Source: Mugil cephalus
Lineage: Eukaryota; Chordata; Actinopteri; Mugiliformes; Mugilidae
DNA length: 64,000 nucleotides
Assembly: GCF_022458985.1 (NCBI RefSeq)
Contig: NC_061783.1
Coordinates: forward strand, 12,452,913-12,516,912
Direction: 5' to 3'
Positions 1 through 15,700 of the stretch are shown here, piece by piece. Position 1 is the first letter of the stretch; every line of letters starts with the position of its first letter. The notes under the pieces are model-generated. The model saw only the letters and a program-made list of their open reading frames with translations, ran no database searches and was not told where the DNA came from. The translations under genes and the position numbers were made by a program.

Positions 1-432
1 ACAGATGGGGAATAACCTGGGATAACGTAAGGAAACTCCAACCGCCCCATGTGCCAACGAAACTATCACAGTACCTGTGGGCCCCAATGCTGGAGCCTCT
101 CCTGGATTTTCACAGGACGTAATAAAACTTGAAAAGACTAAACATAAAAATGCTGAAAACAAACTTAAGTCACTGAGGTTTGGAATGCGCTGGTTTGCCA
201 AGACCTGGTACTACTTTGCCCTTACATGGTGACTGAGAGAAACGGGAGTGTCTCTACATGCATACTGGCTGCATGGGCTAATGTTTCACCAAACAGAAAC
301 AGGTAGGGTCATTTATCTATAACTGAGTTTTTATGAACGTGACTGAGGGAAGAAGACAAGAGATCGAAAGAGCACATTGCAAATGTATGCCTATCGAAAA
401 CATGGTGGCTTAAGACAGCATGTGTGTGATAT

Positions 433-468
<36 letters not shown>

Positions 469-1949
469 CTGGGAATAGGTTAAAACTAAATGGGAGAAAG
501 TGATCTAGTGGATTCACCGTGTGCCAATGACCCATAGAGGGTATTACTAAAGACCAATAAGCAGGGGTAAAGATATGTAGAAGAATGTGACTTGATTGTG
601 AATGAAAAGACAGAATCAGAAGGTAGGAATATAAATGTGCAGCAGTAGAGTTTCAGTAGAAAGTATAGGCCGTAGTGAACTTTACCCCCTCAAGAGAGTG
701 TTATGTACTTTTCCATTAAGGCGTGGATCCACTTCTCAGGGTTGAAGATGTCAAATAACCATTCATAGAGGGGACCAAGGCGCTTTTATGGTTAGAGGAT
801 TAGAGTTTAAATAAAACAAGCATATTAGTCTGTGTTTTATGAAATGTAAATACAAGTGTAAAGTATTTCCAGTTGAGTCACAGTGAAATGTTTTACTGGC
901 CTGTTCCTCTTTCTTAACGTATACATTCAGAGCCGTAGACATTACCTCTAAAAGAGGATAGGGACAGGTACATTATGCAGTACAGGAATAGTGCCATGCC
1001 TCCTTACATAACTCACTTAATGCCTGAGACCAACGCCCTGCGTAGGACTCCTAACTCTTTATTAAACCAAATACCTAGTCATATGATACAAATCCCACGA
1101 TGCCTGAGAACTCAATTGGGCATCAAACCATTCACTGTGTCTTTGTACAATACGTCAGAGGATTAAATGATCTGTATGGACAATTCAGGGGTTACACTGT
1201 TTTCTATGCAGGATTAGACTGTACATATTTGTGTGCGAAGGGATTGTATGTTGATATTTTGAGTATCAATTAGATTATGACCACCCTTGCTGCACTACAA
1301 GAATGTGTTGTTTTTATTTGTAATTAATATGTGAGTATGTGGTTTTAACTATAAAAAATAATTGGCATTAATTAGGGCAAATCAATTGCACAGGGTTGAT
1401 GTGTTTTTCTTGTTGAACCCTAAGAGAGTATTACATTATAAATGAAATACTGTAAAAAAAAAAAAGTCTTTTATTAAATCTCTTTAAAACTGAATATGAT
1501 TGTGTGCATTTTATGAGTGTGGGCCTTTTAAGACTTCAGTAAGATGAGAATAATGTCTCAACAGTTAAAACATTTTATCATTTCGTATGCTGACACACAT
1601 GCCATACATTAATAAGATGAACGTGGAACAGTACTTGACACTAACACTAGCAACTCGCAGAACACTTTCCAGCAACAGGCTGGATCTCAACAAGTAGCCG
1701 ATGCCTCACAGAACAGGTGATATAAAGACATCAAAAAGTATGAGGATACAGTAGAGGGCTAAACCTTCTTTGGTGCAGGTTTTGTTTACATTTGCAGGAT
1801 CCAGAAAACGTCGCACAACACAGAAGCTGGATATTTGAGAGTTTTTTTCCGTGACAAAAAAAAATAATGATAAAACTGCATCTAGCTGAGAATAAAACAG
1901 TAGACTATTACCTTTATGTGTTTTTAAAAGTACACCTGAGCATGTAGTT
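1..1949. other. left-edge region without a recognised gene
   Basis: No exon of a known family was recognised on either strand. The stretch holds a (TG)n tract at 435-466, an A-run near 1453-1465, and short open frames at the left edge (3-122) and at 975-1166 that match nothing I know. The last few hundred bases probably include the syce1 3' UTR, whose poly(A) signal I could not fix; a candidate minus-strand AATAAA lies at 1469-1474. It may contain a decayed mobile element, but nothing diagnostic is visible. Confidence 0.4.
435..466. repeat. (TG)n microsatellite
   Basis: About 16 uninterrupted TG units, in sequence without a recognised gene. Confidence 0.95.
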
Positions 1950-3526
1950 TTACTCCTCCTGAGTCTCTCCAGACTCCGCTGAGTCTGACTGCTTCTTTTT
2001 CTTCAACTCTTCTAGCGCCTCGTTGAGGTCGTGCAGCTGCACCAACTTAAGCTGTTCTATCAGGATGAGACCGAATAAAATGTAAAACACAAAAACGTTG
2101 GACTAAACGTGTGCTTACAGAAAAATGGCAGGACATTTATGGATGGAGGATGCTTACCAGCTGATAACAGCTGTGCGTTTATCACCTCAGCACTCTCCAG
2201 CTCATCTGGAAGTCTCTCTGGAGCCTATACAATCGTTTTAAGAAGAACGGTCACTAAAAACATCCCGAGTCATCGTCATCATTGAGATCTGTGGAAACCG
2301 TAGATGGATAAATAATAAGCTACATTTATGTTTGTAATAAATACGTACAAAGACAGAGTGCAGATTCTTGTGCTCATCTATCAGTTGGAGAAGCTGTTTT
2401 TCAAATCTCATCCTGTTGAAACAAAGGAGGACTTTTATAAAGTGTAATATATTTTTTTTTAAATGTCATGAATCAATGCACTTTACTATAGGTACCGCTG
2501 CTTCCGGTGTTTAAGCTTCAGTTCCTGGATTTCACATCTGTACTGTTCCAGCAGCTCCTCACTTTTCTTGTTCTGATTTAACTGTCTGCGAAACACACAC
2601 AGCCCATCACTCAGTGCAGAGTGTAAACATGTGAAAATCAAAACCTTCTCCACAGCAGCAGCAGGAGCGGCACAAGGTTTGAAAGTTTAGCAAACATGAA
2701 AACACTATTTATATCTTATTGCTCATGTCACGAGACTTGATCCAACATGTTGAAAACTTTGCCTATAGAAACAAGTCTGTTGCTGAAAACTCATCAATGC
2801 AAACCATGTGGTTTATATTACTGGGTTCATCCTGTAGGAATTCACACGGTTAACACAGGAATCAGACACTATACAAGTTTTTAATGGCCAGTACATTCAA
2901 GATAATTGGACCTGGATATGGGAGATAGATGATAAATATAAAGTTACAAGTAAATGACTTTGCCAACACAAACAGGCTTGTGCCTCGAAAACTGGAGAAT
3001 GGCCAGGAAAAGAATTAAGTGGTGAGGTTTCAAAGGTGAAGGTGGTTTCTTTCTTTTCTCACCACCATATTCATGCATCCACAGCCTTTTAACCGACAAC
3101 TGTAATCATGAAATTCATCTCTGTTTTGGTGACTCAAGTTTTAGCATATGCATTAAATATATGTCATTACAAAGGCTTCAATAGAGTGTTCAGGTTTCAA
3201 AATGGATGATGCATTACTGCCATCTAGTGGCACATTTCACAAACACGCAACTGAAGTCTCTCAAAGGGAACGTATTGACAAGTCACAATTTGTGGAGGTT
3301 GGTATTGTGAAGGAAAAACTTCATTATTATTTCCTTCCATAGACGAAACAGGGTCTATGAGGTTAGCTGGATAGACTGACTGCTGCCACAGATGGTGATA
3401 GCCAGTGGTTGACCTCCCACCTACATTCCCATCTTATATTCCTCCTGGCATGAGGGACGGGTCAGAATGGTTGTTGCTGTTGTTGTCTACAACAGGCATA
3501 ACCTCAGCAAAACGTTGTGGGATGGC

Positions 3527-3564
<38 letters not shown>

Positions 3565-6500
3565 CACATGAAGACATGTGATCAGGTCAATGTGGAGCTC
3601 TACCTGTCAGAGTCTTGCTCCGTCTCTTCACACTGGAACTGCAGCTTCCTGCACACCTCTGAAAATAAAATAAAAAAATCACAATAATTATGCTCATCGG
3701 ATACATTTACTGCTAAACATGAGAAAACTGTTCAGACAAAATCAACCCATGGCATCATGTTTAACAAAAATCTCTACCCGTATTCATGTAGGATTATTCA
3801 TTAAAATAAAGTACGTCTACCTTCTTTCTCTTTATGGATCTCCTCCAGCTGGTAGACTTCCGTGTGTACTGTAAAAACAGAGTCAGACTAATTTATGTTT
3901 ACTTTTAGGTGTTGCCACTTGCCAGTTAATTAGCTGAACTACTGAAAATAAAGGCATCCTAATAATTTGTCCTTTATCAAAAAACAAAACTAAAAACATG
4001 CACCTATTGAGCAATCTGTACACTCAGAGCGACTAGTTTGGTGACTAGGGATTAGTTAGCAGCCAGCCCATGCTGGGAAGTGAATCTGTGAACCCAACTA
4101 CTAAAACAGTGCTCACAGAAAAAGCTGAATCGCCCAACGTGGGGCTCGAACCCACGACCCTGAGATTAAGAGTCTCATGCTCTACCGACTGAGCTAGCCG
4201 GGCTATGATGACATCACAACAATGTGTACTTTTACTGCAGTACCTGATGTACTGGCATTTGAGAGGCATTAGGGCGGACGGCAAAAGAGCAATTTCATTG
4301 TACATGCTTCTATACTGAGCCCTGCGATAGGTTGGCGACGTGTACAGGGTGCACCCCGCCTCTCGCCCGAGGGCCGGCTGGGATCAGCTCCAGCAAACCC
4401 CGCGATGCTAGTGCAGGATTAAGCGGTACAGAAGATGAGATGAGATGCTTCTATTCTGTACACGTGTCAACAAACTCTTTGAACCTTGGATCAGATTGAA
4501 GGTCTATCTCAATAAAGATAGAGGTAAAATAAATACAGACAAAAAGACCATTGTTTATGTTTGGACTTACAATTCTCCAACTCCTTCCTCAGAGAATCAC
4601 TGACAGACTGGAGCTCTTGTATTTCCCCTTCTAAAGATTTCTTTCCTTAAACAAGAAATAAAGTAACACAGTTACAAGCTACATGCTCACTCAGTTCATT
4701 GCTTTGCATTAACAACTTTATCAGAATGGATCTTGTGGGGTGTTGCTGTTCCCCACAAGACGGAGATATTAATCATATCTCATGAATCCCCATTCATCAT
4801 TTTCTGCAACTCCATTTCTGGAGTAACAGGTAAGGATGTACCTCACTGACGATACTGGATTGTCGTTGGAAGAACTGATATAGTCGGTGTGTACAGCCGC
4901 CTTACTCATGGTGTTACATGCTACCCTGCTATTGCTTTATCTTTGCGTCTCCCATCGTTACACTTAAACACGTGGCTTCTTGCTACGAAGCCCGACTCGT
5001 GTGGCGCGATTTTTTTTTGTAAAAGTTTAAACTGTATTTTCTATTATTTCAGTTAAAAGTGAAAAGGAAACGCGTCCTCATCTGCATGTCTTCACAACAG
5101 ACTGCGTTCTTATTGGTTCATATCACTAAAGCTTTCTATCTGGCTGAGAATCAGTGTTTAAGTGTTTTTACATCGTGAAAGTGGTTTGCTGTGGTAGAAC
5201 ACTCAGAACATACTACCAATAGTCGCATTTAAATATTATTTGACGTGTTTAGAGTAAAGGAAAGCGCAATTCACCAGCGGAAACCGGAAGTGTTGCTTCG
5301 CAAAGATTAACAATGAGTCAAGAGGAATATTTCACATCTTAATCTGGCTCTGCTACCACATGCAAATCACCATGACTTCAACTTAACCTTTGATACGTGA
5401 TTAGCGGCAAAGGAGTCTCGTCAAATATATTATTAATCTAATTAATTAATAGGTAAAACAACAACAGCAGCCTATCTGATCACCGTGTCGCAACCACGCA
5501 CATGCGCGTCAGTAACGCAGTTCAACACGAAGACGGAAGTACAGGACGGTGAATTCGCCCGACGATCTCAGGACATTTTGCTCAATTTACTGTAGATTTA
5601 TTTGTCTTAATTGTCCGAAAGATGTCGCTCTCTAGTCTGAACCATCCCCAACATATTACGTTTCTTCTTTTCTATACAAATGTAATGGATATTTAAGACG
5701 TTTAACAGATGAAATAAATGTAGACAAAACCTTGTTGCAGTCTCCTTAGCTTGCCCATCAGTTGTTCAGCTTTTGGCTCCTGCATTTCTCCACCTAACAG
5801 GACATTAAAATAAATAAATATCAGTCACAGGATTTTAAATACTGAATGTTTTATGTCTGTGCCGCTTTTATTACTTTACCTCCCTTCGGCGGTGTAACAT
5901 TAATCATGTCCTCAATGTTGAATCCTATTATTAAAATAAAAACAGAATACGTTTAAACCCTGTTGGTTTACCTTGTTATATTGTTCTCACTTATTGAGCT
6001 CATGAGCAGGTATTAGTAAGCTATATGTGTCTCTATAAGCACTGTTATATATGTATTATGTTATACTGAAGTTTCTCCTATTAGCCGCATAGTTGAAAAG
6101 TATACCGAGGTGAAGTTAGTTTGATATTGGCTATTCGGATATTCGACAGACATTCAAAATAAGGAACGATGTCTTTTTTTTTTTCAATATCGCCTAAGCC
6201 ATTGTGACCTTGTGACTCCAAACCAATGCAGACTAGTTCTCCTTTGTAGTACTAACCACACACACCTTTTTTACATCAATTGTATGCACGCTCTATTTTA
6301 TATGATTTTTCTTTTAAGGAAAAGCCATTATTTCCTATAAGGAATGGTCTTGAAAATATCCAATATCAAACCAACTTCACCTCGGTGAAAAAACACGCCG
6401 TTTAACTATGCCAGTCCGAGCTAATAACATCGGAAACAGGTACAAAATACGAACGTGTGCTGTAGTTAGCTAACTGAAAAATAAAGCTTAGTAGTTAAAT

Positions 6501-6725
6501 GTAATTTAAGGCCATGTTTAGCTTAATATCATTGCCTTTTCAAAGGTAACTAATTCTTAATTAGCATCATAAGCTACTAGCTAGCTACTCTATACGTAGA
6601 GTTGACAACCTAACGACCATTAGATACATTTATAGAAATGTATCATTACAGATTACTTTTAAATCATCCATTGCGATGGCTAAACGTTAACATATATACG
6701 CTATCAAACCTCCAAGCTGGCTCAT
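1950..6725 (-). CDS. syce1: synaptonemal complex central element protein 1
   Basis: Coiled-coil protein of the synaptonemal complex central element, acting in meiotic prophase nuclei. Coding exons in transcript order: 6710-6725 (tentative, starts MSQLG), 5880-5924, 5731-5793, 4571-4645, 3821-3868, 3604-3658, 2496-2585, 2349-2412, 2158-2224, 1950-2056. Together they make 630 bases (209 aa plus stop). The diagnostic stretch is FEKQLLQLIDEHKNLH followed by APERLPDELESAE, which lines up with human SYCE1 FEEQLEDLMGQHKDLW and MPERLAKEI. The remainder is Glu/Lys/Gln-rich heptad-like helix, ending EELKKKKQ plus an acidic Ser/Glu tail. It is shorter than human SYCE1 because the C-terminal part is missing. 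All introns after the first have clear AG acceptors. The donors of exon 1 (GTTTGA) and exon 3 (GTTTTG) are weak, so the start codon is the least certain part. The promoter side faces the 3' end of grina. Confidence 0.85.
2586..3603 (-). other. syce1 intron (no gene seen)
   Basis: AT-rich intronic sequence, ending in a compound (TA)n(CA)n microsatellite at 3527-3563. No other coding or RNA feature was recognised. Confidence 0.6.
3527..3563. repeat. (TA)n(CA)n compound microsatellite
   Basis: About 12 TA units run directly into about 6 CA units inside a syce1 intron, roughly 40 bases from an exon border. Confidence 0.95.
4131..4203 (-). tRNA. tRNA-Lys (anticodon CTT)
   Basis: A complete 73-base tRNA gene on the minus strand, inside a syce1 intron and in the same orientation as the host. 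The acceptor stem GCCCGGC pairs with GTTGGGC using two G-U pairs. The A box TAGCTCAGTCGG and B box GGTTCGAGCCC are intact, the anticodon CTT is at 4168-4170, and the discriminator is G. The sequence is nearly identical to vertebrate tRNA-Lys-CTT as I know it, differing in one anticodon-stem pair that stays complementary. A TTTTT pol III terminator follows about 5-12 bases downstream, so it looks functional rather than a SINE head. Confidence 0.96.
4316..4446 (+). repeat. L2-type LINE 3' tail (or SINE sharing it)
   Basis: The stretch runs from CCCTGCGATAGGTTGGCG through a segment containing GGGATCAGCTCCAGC to GGATTAAGCGGTACAGAAG. It then ends in a short GATGA-type microsatellite tail. This is the usual 3' end of fish L2/Maui-type LINEs and of SINEs that borrow their tail. 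No reverse-transcriptase region is attached, so it is a 5'-truncated insertion inside a syce1 intron. Confidence 0.8.
4646..5730 (-). other. syce1 intron (no gene seen)
   Basis: Intronic sequence between two syce1 exons. I see no coding frame, RNA gene or recognisable repeat in it. Confidence 0.5.
6104..6386. mobile_element. MITE-like element with 27-bp terminal inverted repeats
   Basis: The left end ACCGAGGTGAAGTTAGTTTG plus ATATTGG (6104-6130) is matched in inverse orientation by 6360-6386, with a single mismatch. The 283-bp unit has no open frame of note and contains a T-run. It lies in the first intron of syce1. Size and termini fit a non-autonomous DNA transposon; the family is unknown to me and a target-site duplication is not obvious. 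Confidence 0.75.
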
Positions 6726-6810
6726 GTTTATCCAGATGTATTTTGCTTAATTATCCAGATAATGTGATTGATTGTTTCAGACCGGGATGGCGCCGAAGAA
6801 AATTAGGTGG

Positions 6811-6822
6811 TGCGCATGCGCA
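6811..6822. promoter_or_regulatory. NRF1-type palindrome in the syce1 promoter
   Basis: TGCGCATGCGCA is a perfect 12-base palindrome matching the NRF1 consensus. It sits about 85 bases upstream of the proposed syce1 start codon, in the only GC-rich patch of the area. This placement supports a transcription start just downstream on the minus strand. Confidence 0.6.
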
Positions 6823-7263
6823 ATAGTAACAGACCTACCGTAATTATTTTCAAGTTACAGACAAAAGTTATATTTGCAAAACAAATATAACAAAAATATA
6901 TTAATTTCAAATATATAATTGCTTTTGCAGGTTATAGGCTACTTGTATAAACAATACAATTATTAAATGGAGTACCAGAGTAATTTAGTTAAAAAAAAAA
7001 TGACATTAAAAAGCCTGTGTAATACTCCAATCCTTGATCTCAATCTGTGTTTCAATAAATCAGTCAAACTTTGATTCTGTAGAGGCCTAAACCTGATTCG
7101 TTCTGGAGAAGTCTAACTGAAATATGTGAAATAGTCAGTATGTCAATGATGATTCTTTAGCTATTATTTCTAGAAATGTGAGATATAAGTGTTTTTTGTT
7201 ACTTATTGACTGACAGACAAGCTAAAATCATCTGAACTGGTGAACATGCCCTGGACATTAGAG
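6823..7263. other. spacer between the syce1 promoter and grina 3' side
   Basis: AT-rich sequence with no coding frame, RNA gene or recognised repeat. It separates two genes transcribed in the same direction. Confidence 0.5.
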
Positions 7264-7725
7264 TCAAGACCAAGGCTGGTTTTGGTTCATAAGAAAACAA
7301 AAATATTCTACAGGGGCACAGGATGTTACGTTTCCTTTATATGAGGAGCAGCTTCCTTTAGCCGAAAGTAAATCAACACACAAAGTTCGACACCTTTCCA
7401 TTGTATCCATTTTAATGAAAAGCAAACAGCTGTGTAGAGGAATTCGGTTCAACTTTGATTTGATGCAAATATACAGTGCAAACAGACCCAAAGCCAAAAA
7501 CGTACTTCATCTATACACGTCAAACCACTAAGGAGTTCTATACACACATACATGTTAGTTGGATACAAACAATTACAAAAAAAAAAAAAAAAAAAAAGTC
7601 TAACAGATCATAAAACATTATCAAACAAGAACAGGTGCATTGTGTGCATTTTCAGCACATGCAAATAAGGAGAGTCTCATGCAAGAGATTCTACAGAATA
7701 AAATATCCATGTTAAATATATAATT

Positions 7726-7728
<3 letters not shown>

Positions 7729-7775
<47 letters not shown>
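7729..7775. repeat. (GT)n microsatellite
   Basis: About 23 GT units downstream of the grina stop codon. The open frame running through it is a repeat artefact. Confidence 0.95.
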
Positions 7776-7778
<3 letters not shown>

Positions 7779-8744
7779 CATGTAGGAGTGTTTTGCATGT
7801 TGCTTCATTTTGAACGTCACCAGTACATCATGTGTCCACAACTACGTCATGTAATATTATCTTCACAAGTTTCCAAAGGGACTCCTCTGTTCCTTACAAC
7901 AACCTCAAACTCGATAAATACTGTCAGTAAGATTAATTTCCTTCATGTCTGGTGTCTGTCTACTTAAATATTAGTTTTAACGGGGACAACTTTTTATAAG
8001 AGCGCCCAAAGAGTCCAATACATCCGTTCAAATGAGAAAAAAAAAAATACAACACTACCTTTTCACTTCACATTAATTAACACACAAGATGGAATTAGTG
8101 CGAACAGTACGGGGGGTAAAAAAACAATACAAAGGAAATTTAAAAGGAACATGGAAGCTATGAAATTACACAAATAATTTCAGAACGAAAAATTTGAAGA
8201 AATAAGTTCTCAAGGAATCTACTGATTATAAATATTTTTTTTAAATATTCAAGTTCGTCATATATATTTTCCACCGAACTTCATTCGTGTGTCATCAATA
8301 GGTGTTAGTTACCGCAACATATAACTGAGCACATTCTTCTTTAAAAAGAAAAAAAAAAAAAGCAACACCTCCATGAGAATCACTCCAGCATGCCTTTCAG
8401 AGGTAGGGGTGGGGGGGATACTGGCTTCATATACAGTAAAACACTTAACTATTTACAGCTGTGACAAGCAAGCTAAAGGTATTCCTCTGGTAGCTCTAGA
8501 GAGTCATACCACATCTTTAGTTGTGTTTCCGATTTTTGCCATGCAGAGTTACTTCACACCAGCAGGCTGAAAGGATGACATAACTTGGGGAAAAGAGACA
8601 GATTTGAAGGGTATTTCTAACGCTAACTTCTCATCAGGCAAAGCAGGTTCGTATCATTATTAAGCATCATCTTCCTCGCTCTTTTTCTGTTTAATCTCTA
8701 CAGCGAGGCCAGGCCGAGAGCCAAGCACTCACAGGGTGACATGT

Positions 8745-9153
8745 TTTATTCTGTATGTGCCGAGCCAAAGTGGAAGTTGCAGGGGTAGGTAACGCAGACA
8801 AAGCCATCTGGGCGTAGAAGAAGCAGGGAGCAGTTATAGCAAGCAGAGTGGTCAAAAATGAGGACAGAACATCGGGGTCTGTCAATAATGGCGAGATCTG
8901 TGTTAGAGTGAATAAATAGTGCCCCTCCTCAGCTTATGACAGGCTGTATTTCCTCGACTACCTGCTTCGAAAACAGAACTGTGTAAGTGTGTGTGTGTCT
9001 GTGTGTGCGTGTGTGACAGGACTCACAGAGTATCACGGGAAAAAAATGTAAAGAAAAAGTCAAATGAGTCAAAGAGAGAGGGCGTATTTGCAACATTTCA
9101 CAATAAATGGAGGCATTTTTGATCTCCCTGCTGTGGCCATTGAAGGTGCCGCC
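8745..9153 (-). other. grina: grina 3' UTR (approximate)
   Basis: The grina stop codon is at 9154-9156. The nearest good poly(A) signal on the minus strand, AATAAA at 8745-8750, would give a 3' UTR of about 400 bases. Longer ends reaching toward 7.5 kb cannot be excluded. Confidence 0.5.
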
Positions 9154-12679
<3,526 letters not shown>

Positions 12680-12711
12680 GGTGATGTGTAATGCTCACTT
12701 TGCTGGAACAA

Positions 12712-15700
12712 TCTATACAGAGAAGAGATGCAGAACATTTTAAGTAACATTGCATCCAACGTTAACGTACAGCACATTAAACAGGGGAGGAGTTTTAAAT
12801 CTTTTGTCCGCACTCTGAATATCTTTGTAGTTTCACTGTCATTTTTACTTTTACGTCAACAAGAAAGAGGGAAGCAAAGCAAAAATAATGATAGTACAGC
12901 ACTTTGGCCAAATTGGCAAAGAGACAAATGCTGCATCCGCCTGATTAAAAAGGTGACAAGCAATGAAACACTGCAGCAGAAAGACAGAGCGGAGCTACGA
13001 GGCGTCACCTTTCTGTTTCACAGGCATATGTGTAGATATGCTATCCTATCTTATGAGGGCAAACCAATGCATGGTTTGGTCTGTTCACACTAAGGTCAAA
13101 CCCGTGTTTCTGTCCTGTCATTGTCAGTTGGATAAAACACCATCCGCAGCTCAGTTAAGTCTGTGTTCTTTAAACCAGCGATGAGCACGTAAAAAGACAC
13201 CGATTTCTGAATAAATTACATTTTTGTCAGTTAAATGTCTAAGCAAGACTCTGGATGAGCTACATGACTGAATGAGGAACTGCAGACTTATTACTCGCCG
13301 AATGGGCGGGGTTAAACATCCTGTGGCATTTCACTAGAAATCAAACGACAAAATAGGCCACAGACCTAGAGTCACTCCTTACTCTGAACTACACTCAGCG
13401 AAGAGACATTATTGCTGTAGCTGAAAACTGGAAGATAAACAATATTTAGAAAGACAAATGAGGAAGTACATTCTAGGATTCCGCGACTGCACTGAAACTA
13501 CTTTGACAGCAGAGTGAATCTGCATTAATTGGAAGTGTGAAAACCTCCTTACTATACAAATTTATTTGGACAATCCCACTACATAATGCTGGCTGCATAT
13601 AAAACCACCACAAACCATCATACATTTGAATTATGCAGTTTCAACATAAACTCAACATTAGAGCAGTCATGAAGGGACATTTAATACAAGACTGTCATTT
13701 AGGAATATATTTGTTTTCAGTGAACCTAATATTTAGGCCAGTCCGTTTAATTAGTCTATCCTGGTTATTTATTTCCAACTATTGTTAATGCTTTACAGTT
13801 GTTAAACTTCTAATTATATTCTCAATTAGTCTTAGGTCTATCAAGTGTAAGAAAATATAAAAATGAAACTTTTGAATCAATTTTTATTTACAACCACATA
13901 GAAAAGAGCAAATCATCATACTGGAGTATCTGGAACTGGTTAATGTAAGGGCATTTTACATTTTAAAAATGGTTTAAACAATTAATTATTACAGGCCTAC
14001 AAGATCCTTTTGAATGCAGAAAGAAGACAAAGATGTGAATGAATGTGGAAAACTAAAACCTACTCACTGGCACCGTTAAAATGAAGACATAGAGGGACGG
14101 ATGGATGAGAAATTAGACAGCACCAGCGCTGACACTGTTACCATGGACGCAGGAGGTGCCTTGGTAACCAAATGTATTATTAATCTGCTTTGCTTAGGAA
14201 GAGACCTGACATACTGGACACTACAGGAGTGACCCTCCCCCTACCAGGTCCCCGCATTGACCAGGTCAACAGGTTTCTGTGCCATTCACATCGTCACATG
14301 CTAACGAGGCATCTATGTGCACGACACACACAATCTCTCTGCAAGAACTTCACAGGGTGGATTATTGCTTCCAAATGTGTTGTGCAGATTTCACATAAAG
14401 GCCTATGGTCACCAGAGGAAAATGTCTGCTGAGAAGGAACGGAGCCAAAAGCCTCTGAGCCAAGTGCTGACTTCAGAAGACTGGAGTGGGGAGCAGGCTG
14501 CCACTACAGTGGTGCATAGGCCTGCAGCTACTGTACATGTACAGCTGTGTATATAATGCACACATATGTAAAGACACCCGGCAATTTCACCACACACCAC
14601 AAACTTATAAAAATATCCTCTCAGATGTAGTTAAGAACCAACATTTCCCATTTCCCCTCCATACTTCCTCTTTTCAGGCCACACTGAATTAGCGCTGAGC
14701 GTTATGCAACACTGCTCTATTTCGCCCTGGCAAACACATCGGACTTCAGCATGCGTCCTCATGATCCCTGTCTGCCCATCACTAGCACAGCACGGTAAGA
14801 CACCGCAGACACACTGGTGCTGGTAGTGCTTCATGCTGACAGTCTCCATTAAGATCATAACAGATTGCGATTATTATCTGAGGAGCCAGATCCCTCTTTG
14901 GACAACATGATTGCATATGGGGGATGCAACAGAAGAGAGTAGCAAATTAGGCCACACCCTCATTTGGGTGAAAACAAACCACTGGCGGTAAATACAAATC
15001 TCCTGTGATCAGTGTTTATTCTGTGTTGGTAGCATTTGTTGGCCGGAGAGAAGGTGAAATAGCTACCGTTAATCATGCAGACACATATAAGTTTTTAAAA
15101 ATAGGGGATTTATGTCCATATAGCCTATCGGCTGACAAATGCGTGAACGACCCCACTAAGCAGCCGGAGGTGTCAGACATTTACTCTTACCTCATTGAAC
15201 CGCCTGGTAATGTGTGACATCTGTCATCAATTCATAATCCTTCCATAATGTTAAATTAACGAATCATGACATATATACAGCACGAGGCTTAGCCAACATT
15301 AACCCTTTTATTAAAAAACAAACGCTTTTTACAGTAATGTCACTCTGCTGTGGTGTTACCTACAGTTATTTCAGTTCAGCATCAACATTCATTCCTTTGA
15401 CATAACATGAATTTGGAATTTTTAACATTATAACTAACAACTCTGACGCCTGACATTAGCTAACATTAGCATCATAGTTTAAAGTGATTAAGTGTTAGCG
15501 GCACACGTACACGTATCAACTATCAGTGTCCCACGGCTTTCCATCTTTGTCCACCTGTTTTATGGCCTGATGCATTTAATCAAGTTTTTATCCCTCTCTT
15601 TTGAGGGGAGCAGAGAAAATCTCAGAGTTTTATCTTTTAAGTTGTTTGAAGAACAATACAAGGTCACTCTCTTCCACATACAGTATTTAGGATTGCTCAT

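Noticed and set aside
975-1166. 63-aa frame near the left edge
   Set aside because: No recognisable domain, no exon context and no repeat of it elsewhere; treated as unsupported.
690-1440. Possible long-terminal-repeat pair (CAAGAGAGTGTTATGTAC and CTAAGAGAGTATTACATT)
   Set aside because: Similarity is short and there are no supporting viral parts or boundaries; not enough to call an element.
12728-13093. 121-aa plus-strand frame
   Set aside because: Lies in the grina leader intron, low-complexity composition, no homologue recognised.
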